This document shows, piece after piece, positions 60,331-64,000 of a DNA stretch of 64,000 nucleotides (position 1 is the first letter of the stretch; the number at the start of each line of letters is the position of its first letter). The position numbers and the translations under genes are program-made. A model generated the notes under the pieces. That model ran no database searches. It was given only the letters and a program-made list of their open reading frames with translations, and was not told the origin of the DNA. The DNA is from Gnetum montanum (taxonomy: Eukaryota > Streptophyta > Gnetopsida > Gnetales > Gnetaceae). The stretch covers positions 94,333 through 158,332 of the forward strand of contig MNCI01020716.1 of NCBI GenBank assembly GCA_015680685.1, written 5' to 3'.

Positions 60331-60360
60331 CATAAAAAACCTATAAATACATGGGGGACA
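60300..60360 (+). promoter_or_regulatory. Candidate internal promoter of W
   Basis: CAATATTGGATCTCTAATAT palindromic sequence (60306-60330) followed by CCTATAAATACATGGGGG (near 60340-60357). It stands about 570 bp before the accessory ORF start, the position taken by the GATATC/TATA block in Z. No LTR ends nearby. Confidence 0.5.
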
Positions 60361-60916
60361 TAGAAAATTTTTCATTTTTTTAGCTTTTGAATTGGGGAGA
60401 ATTTTTTCCAATTTTCTTCTAAATTCTAAGCTCTAACCTCCCAACTTTTAATGCTCATAACTCCACACTCATAGCTCTTATTCTTGTGAATCTTAAACCT
60501 TGTTGATCAAAGAGCTCTCAACTTAGCTATGGGGGTGTGCCTAATGTGATATTGCAAAAATTGAAGTTAGTATTGATATTGAAAAAATTGAAGTCATAAT
60601 TTTCTAATGCCTAAAAGGTATTATCAAGGTACATATGAAGGGAAAACATGAAATTTTTAATAAAAATCAAGCCAAAAATACTTAACTAATCCTCTTAATA
60701 AACCAGATCAACTATTATAAGCCATAAACAAGAGCAAATGGTCTTTAAAGGATTATAAGAAAGATTAACATCCATGGGGTTTCTTTTTGAAAATTTTTGT
60801 AACTCTACAATCATAATAAGCTAAGAACTTGATCTAATTAAACATATGAGAAAGAATATGAGTTATCAAAATTGGAGGAAACATTTTAATAATTCTTAAA
60901 TATTTAATGATTGTAG
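60361..60916 (+). other. Leader between internal promoter and W accessory ORF
   Basis: No frame. The first 200 bp align loosely with the Z leader, including the GGGGG-containing phrase near 60530. Confidence 0.45.
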
Positions 60917-62090
60917 ATGGCCCCAAAAAGAGGAGCAATAGGAAGACCCTAACAACTAGTGATCAAAAGACCTAGAGGCCATGAAAGAGGCCAAATAGGA
61001 GAACAAGAACCACAAGCAAAACAATCATAGCAGGAGGGTCAATTTTTTAGCATTCATTAAGAAACTCTTACTAAAAGAAATTCAGCCCAAGGGGAGGAAG
61101 AAAAACCACAAGCACAAGGACAATACCTCACACTATCTTAAGAATGACTCTAGATCATCTAAGAGAAGATGCTCCTAACTATAGTTATCATGAAGCTAAA
61201 TTTTAGCCCATTTGTAGAATTTGTTTTGGAAGTAGTGAAGATGCCACTTTAAGCATCATCATTATGGCCCATACTTTTAGATAGTGGAAAATGGTATTTA
61301 GGGGAGACTTATCAATTCTATCATAACAAAGAAAAAGATGCAATGTTCAACATTGAGGGAGTCTCTATATCTTATTCAGTTAAGGCAATAGCTAAAGCCT
61401 GAAGCATGTCCAATGAAGGGGAAAAAGTTGCACATCTATCTACTAGATAAAATAAAAATACTAGAAAATTGTGGTTGTAAAGGGCATATGGCAAAGAATA
61501 CAAGGAGTATAATGAGTTAACTCTTAAAGAAAGAATTTATTTCAAAATTGGCACATATCGCCTATTTTCCACAAAGATATTAAATAGACTATCAACATAT
61601 GCAACTAGAGGAAGTACAATCCTAATGGGAAATTATAATGCAAACATTACACAACTCTACTTCATGGAGATCCAAAGGTGGTTTGAAGAAAAGTAGGAAA
61701 GCTGACACTTCCATTTCCTTGCCTCATCAAGAAGCTGTGTAAATATGTTGGAATCCTAGGATACACCAATGATGTCCTCAAGAAGGCTCAAAATGCTTTC
61801 TATGCTAACATGCTCAAGCTAGCACTACCAAAGATAGATCAAGTGTAAGAACAAATAGACACTACGGAAACCACACAAACTACTATACAACAATAGCAAG
61901 TGGGCATAAGGTTCAACAACAGTAGCAACAACAAAAACAATAGTAGCAACAAGTTCAACCACCATCGTTGTAGCATTATAGGCCATCAATGAGTTAGCTA
62001 CAACAAATTGTAGAGACTATTAGTTGAGGAATGTGTGAGGAGGCTAACCTCTATAAAGTTATTAATAGTTCCATTGTAACATTCCCATTC
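60917..62090 (+). pseudogene. W accessory ORF
   Basis: Starts MAPKRGAIGRP; then basic, glutamine-rich sequence, VIMKLNF (61180), SGKWYLGETYQFYHNKEKD (61280), GTYRLFSTK (61550), STYATRGSTILMGNYNANI (61580), FMEIQRWFEE and, in a shifted frame, PFPCLIKKLCKYVGI (61710-61755), matching the Z domain in order. A Q-rich tract with several CAG-to-TAG stops follows (61870-61990). The coiled coil and PYPW motif of the other copies are not present here; the sequence leaves the alignment after about 62090. Function unknown; similarity to the putative plant transposon protein group is by memory. Confidence 0.65.
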
Positions 62091-62149
62091 CCAAATGACA
62101 TTTGAAACACCACTAATTTTGGCCTAACAATTTGAAACGAGAACTTAGG

Positions 62150-62830
62150 CCCCCTTTGAGCTTTCAGGAAGCAAAAATTTGGCCAAGGCATCTAACTCAC
62201 ACTAGGCTTGTCACACTAGCTTGCCTTTACCATGAGCACTTCCAACAGCTTCAAAATCTAGTAAAAAATGGTCCAAATCTAAGGGTGCAAGCCATCCTCA
62301 GAGTCACTAATGTACAATCCAAGTTTTAGCATTCGAAAATTCAAATTTTGGGGAAAATTGTACACATTTTCTCACTCACGTTGATGGTCACATTGAGGTC
62401 ACACTGAGGTCACACTGGCAGTGTGAGTCTAGTGTGAGAAACTATGAGAGCCTCAAAATTAAGTCAAAATGAATTGATTTCAAAGGTATAAACCATCTTT
62501 AGGGTTCATTATTGACAACTTTGAGTCCCAGCCTCCAAAATTCCAGATTTCAGATCCAAAATTACAAGTTTTTACAGCTCATGCTATGGTCATGCTAGCA
62601 ATGTGAGTCCAGCATGAGCTGCCAAAAGTGGCTCAAAACAAGTCACTCTCAAGCTTATTTTTTAACTTGCAAACCACTCTTAGGGTCAAAAATAATCAGG
62701 CAATCAGTGCACTTAAAGAACAGGCTTCAAAAATCAAAATTTGATGTGAAATATGTCATTTTTAGCTCACTCACACTAAGGTCATGCTGACAGTGTGAGT
62801 GCAGCATGAGTACTAGTTGCACTTGGTCAA
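62150..62830. repeat. Degenerate ~195-bp tandem repeats with CACACTG palindromes
   Basis: Three units, marked by GCAAGCCATCCTCAGAGTC (62288), ATAAACCATCTTTAGGGTTC (62487) and GCAAACCACTCTTAGGGTC (62677). Each also carries an inverted-repeat block such as CACACTGGCAGTGTG (62413 region) or CATGCTGACAGTGTGAG (62787 region). The open frame at 62132-62329 is incidental. Confidence 0.75.
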
Positions 62831-63259
62831 AAGCACACCAAACACATGCTGAGGACACACCAGGACAAAATCAACTCATGCTGGAAGCTTTGATGTAAGA
62901 GAGATGCCACAAATAGCTACAAAACCATTCAAATCGACATCTTGCAGCAGTCAATTCAGAGATTGAGAAGTTTCAAGTGAGCTGGAGTCAATTTTTCTTA
63001 TTGTAAATTATCATTTTCATTGTAAATTTTCATCATTTATGACCTTGCCAAGCTCTTACGCAAGAAAATTGTATGTGCTTCCATCAGCGTAAGCTAGCTT
63101 GAGTAAGCTAACACACATTCTAAGATACAATGCATCTGGTTAATAACGTAACCTTCCCACGTGCATCCAACTCATACATAGTTGTCCATTAGACACATGT
63201 CACATAATCCATTTTCCTCTCATCTCTCAGCCATTAATTCCATCTATGAATTTTGCACC
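62831..63259. other. Unassigned spacer before the last LTR
   Basis: No gene or repeat recognised. The last bases GCACC (63255-63259) would be the target copy of the following element. Confidence 0.4.
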
Positions 63260-64000
63260 TAATGAGACGCGATATGCACAAGCCATGATATCGTGGCCAC
63301 TGCGATATCGCATCCCCTACGATATCGCGTACACGATATCGCGGTCTGCTGCCAAATCTATAAATAAGAGGTGGCACTCCCCTCATTTCTCATCCTAGGC
63401 TAGAAGTAGCAAAGCTCTGGCGGATTGATCACCCCAGAGATAGAATATTTTCCATGTGCCAGCAATAGGAGTCCCCCAAGTGAACTGTTCTTTATTCAAG
63501 CAGCGTTGTACCTGAATGCAAGTTCTGTACAGCAATAAAGACAAGCTTTGTGGATAAACCTTGTAGTACATGGATAGGTTTATTTAATGTTATTTATTGC
63601 TTTCCTAGTAACGCAGCATGAGTACGAATTGGTTACAAGCATTGACGAATGTGTATGGCTAGCCAAGGAATCAGCTACTCATCATGATTAGATTCTCTCA
63701 CCCTTATCTCCTAGAATGTGGGACGAGTATGACTTGATTACGAGCATCTACAAATGTGTATGGCTAGTCAAGGAATCGGCTACTTGTCACACTTAGGCTA
63801 GTTAGGTGCCTTAGTACGACCACTTCGAGCAAGTGTGTTACGTGTGGTAATCCCAGTAACGATTAGCATTTGGTAGCCACAGTTACACAGTTCAAGGTGT
63901 GTACGGCAAGTGGGAACAGATGTTGATGCTAGGACTTAGCACTGTAGTTAGAATTAGTTTTAGTCTCTCAACCCTTCACCCCTTAGCATAGGAGATAAAC
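63260..64000 (+). mobile_element. Z-family LTR in plus orientation, cut by window end
   Basis: Begins TAATGAGACGCGATAT (family TGATGAGATGCGAT). Five GATAT(C/G) palindromes at 63271, 63287, 63304, 63321 and 63335 precede the TATA box TATAAATA at 63359-63366. Arms TCTTTATT (63489-63496) and AATAAAGA (63534-63541) hold the poly(A) signal. No polypurine tract stands before it, so it is either a 5' LTR or a solo LTR. It is well preserved and looks younger than its neighbours. Confidence 0.85.

Overview
This window reads as nuclear intergenic DNA of a seed plant with a large, repeat-rich genome. It is AT-rich and made of LTR retrotransposons inserted into one another, and I see no intact host gene, tRNA, rRNA or CRISPR array. 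The species cannot be fixed from the sequence. Nearly every coding region is a decayed Ty3/gypsy or Ty1/copia reading frame with many stops and frameshifts; most short open frames are incidental.

Layout, left to right. 1-1134: the 5' leader and LTR of a minus-strand copia element (copy A). 1135-10381: a plus-strand gypsy element, G1-A, with 2-kb LTRs, gag, protease and a collapsed pol. 10382-15045: unassigned spacer with tandem repeats. 15046-32324: a nearly complete minus-strand copia element (copy B). Its left LTR is split by gypsy element Y (15318-25864, TSD TTCTC), which holds gypsy element Z (minus strand, LTRs at 16461 and 24622, PBS, gag, accessory ORF, one N gap). 33284-48717: a second G1 copy, G1-B, broken by gag-protease element U (37774-45869, TSD AGCTT/AGATT) and by a solo LTR (47356-47964, TSD GTTGT). 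48718-52034: the 3' half of plus-strand element V. 52396-54410: a minus-strand relative, X. About 54420-62090: plus-strand element W. 63260-64000: the start of another LTR.

Two themes stand out. First, elements Z, W, V and X belong to one loose family with a TGG-starting PBS of the tRNA-Arg type, a gag with an unusual zinc knuckle, a protease (seen in W), no recognisable reverse transcriptase or integrase, and a long accessory ORF next to the 3' LTR. That ORF has a domain resembling the putative plant transposon protein / plant mobile domain group, a coiled coil and a conserved PYPW motif. It is preceded by what looks like its own TATA-containing promoter and leader. The LTRs of the family share phased GATATC palindromes upstream of the TATA box and a hairpin that pairs the poly(A) signal. 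Second, the copia-G1 pair occurs twice, about 31-32 kb apart. The same 5-bp ATGGC lies right of G1-A and left of G1-B, so a locus already carrying both insertions was probably duplicated.

Limits: alignments were done by eye, so element ends without TSDs are approximate. The N run (23870-24318) and three single Ns (24800, 36758, 47619) mark doubtful joins.
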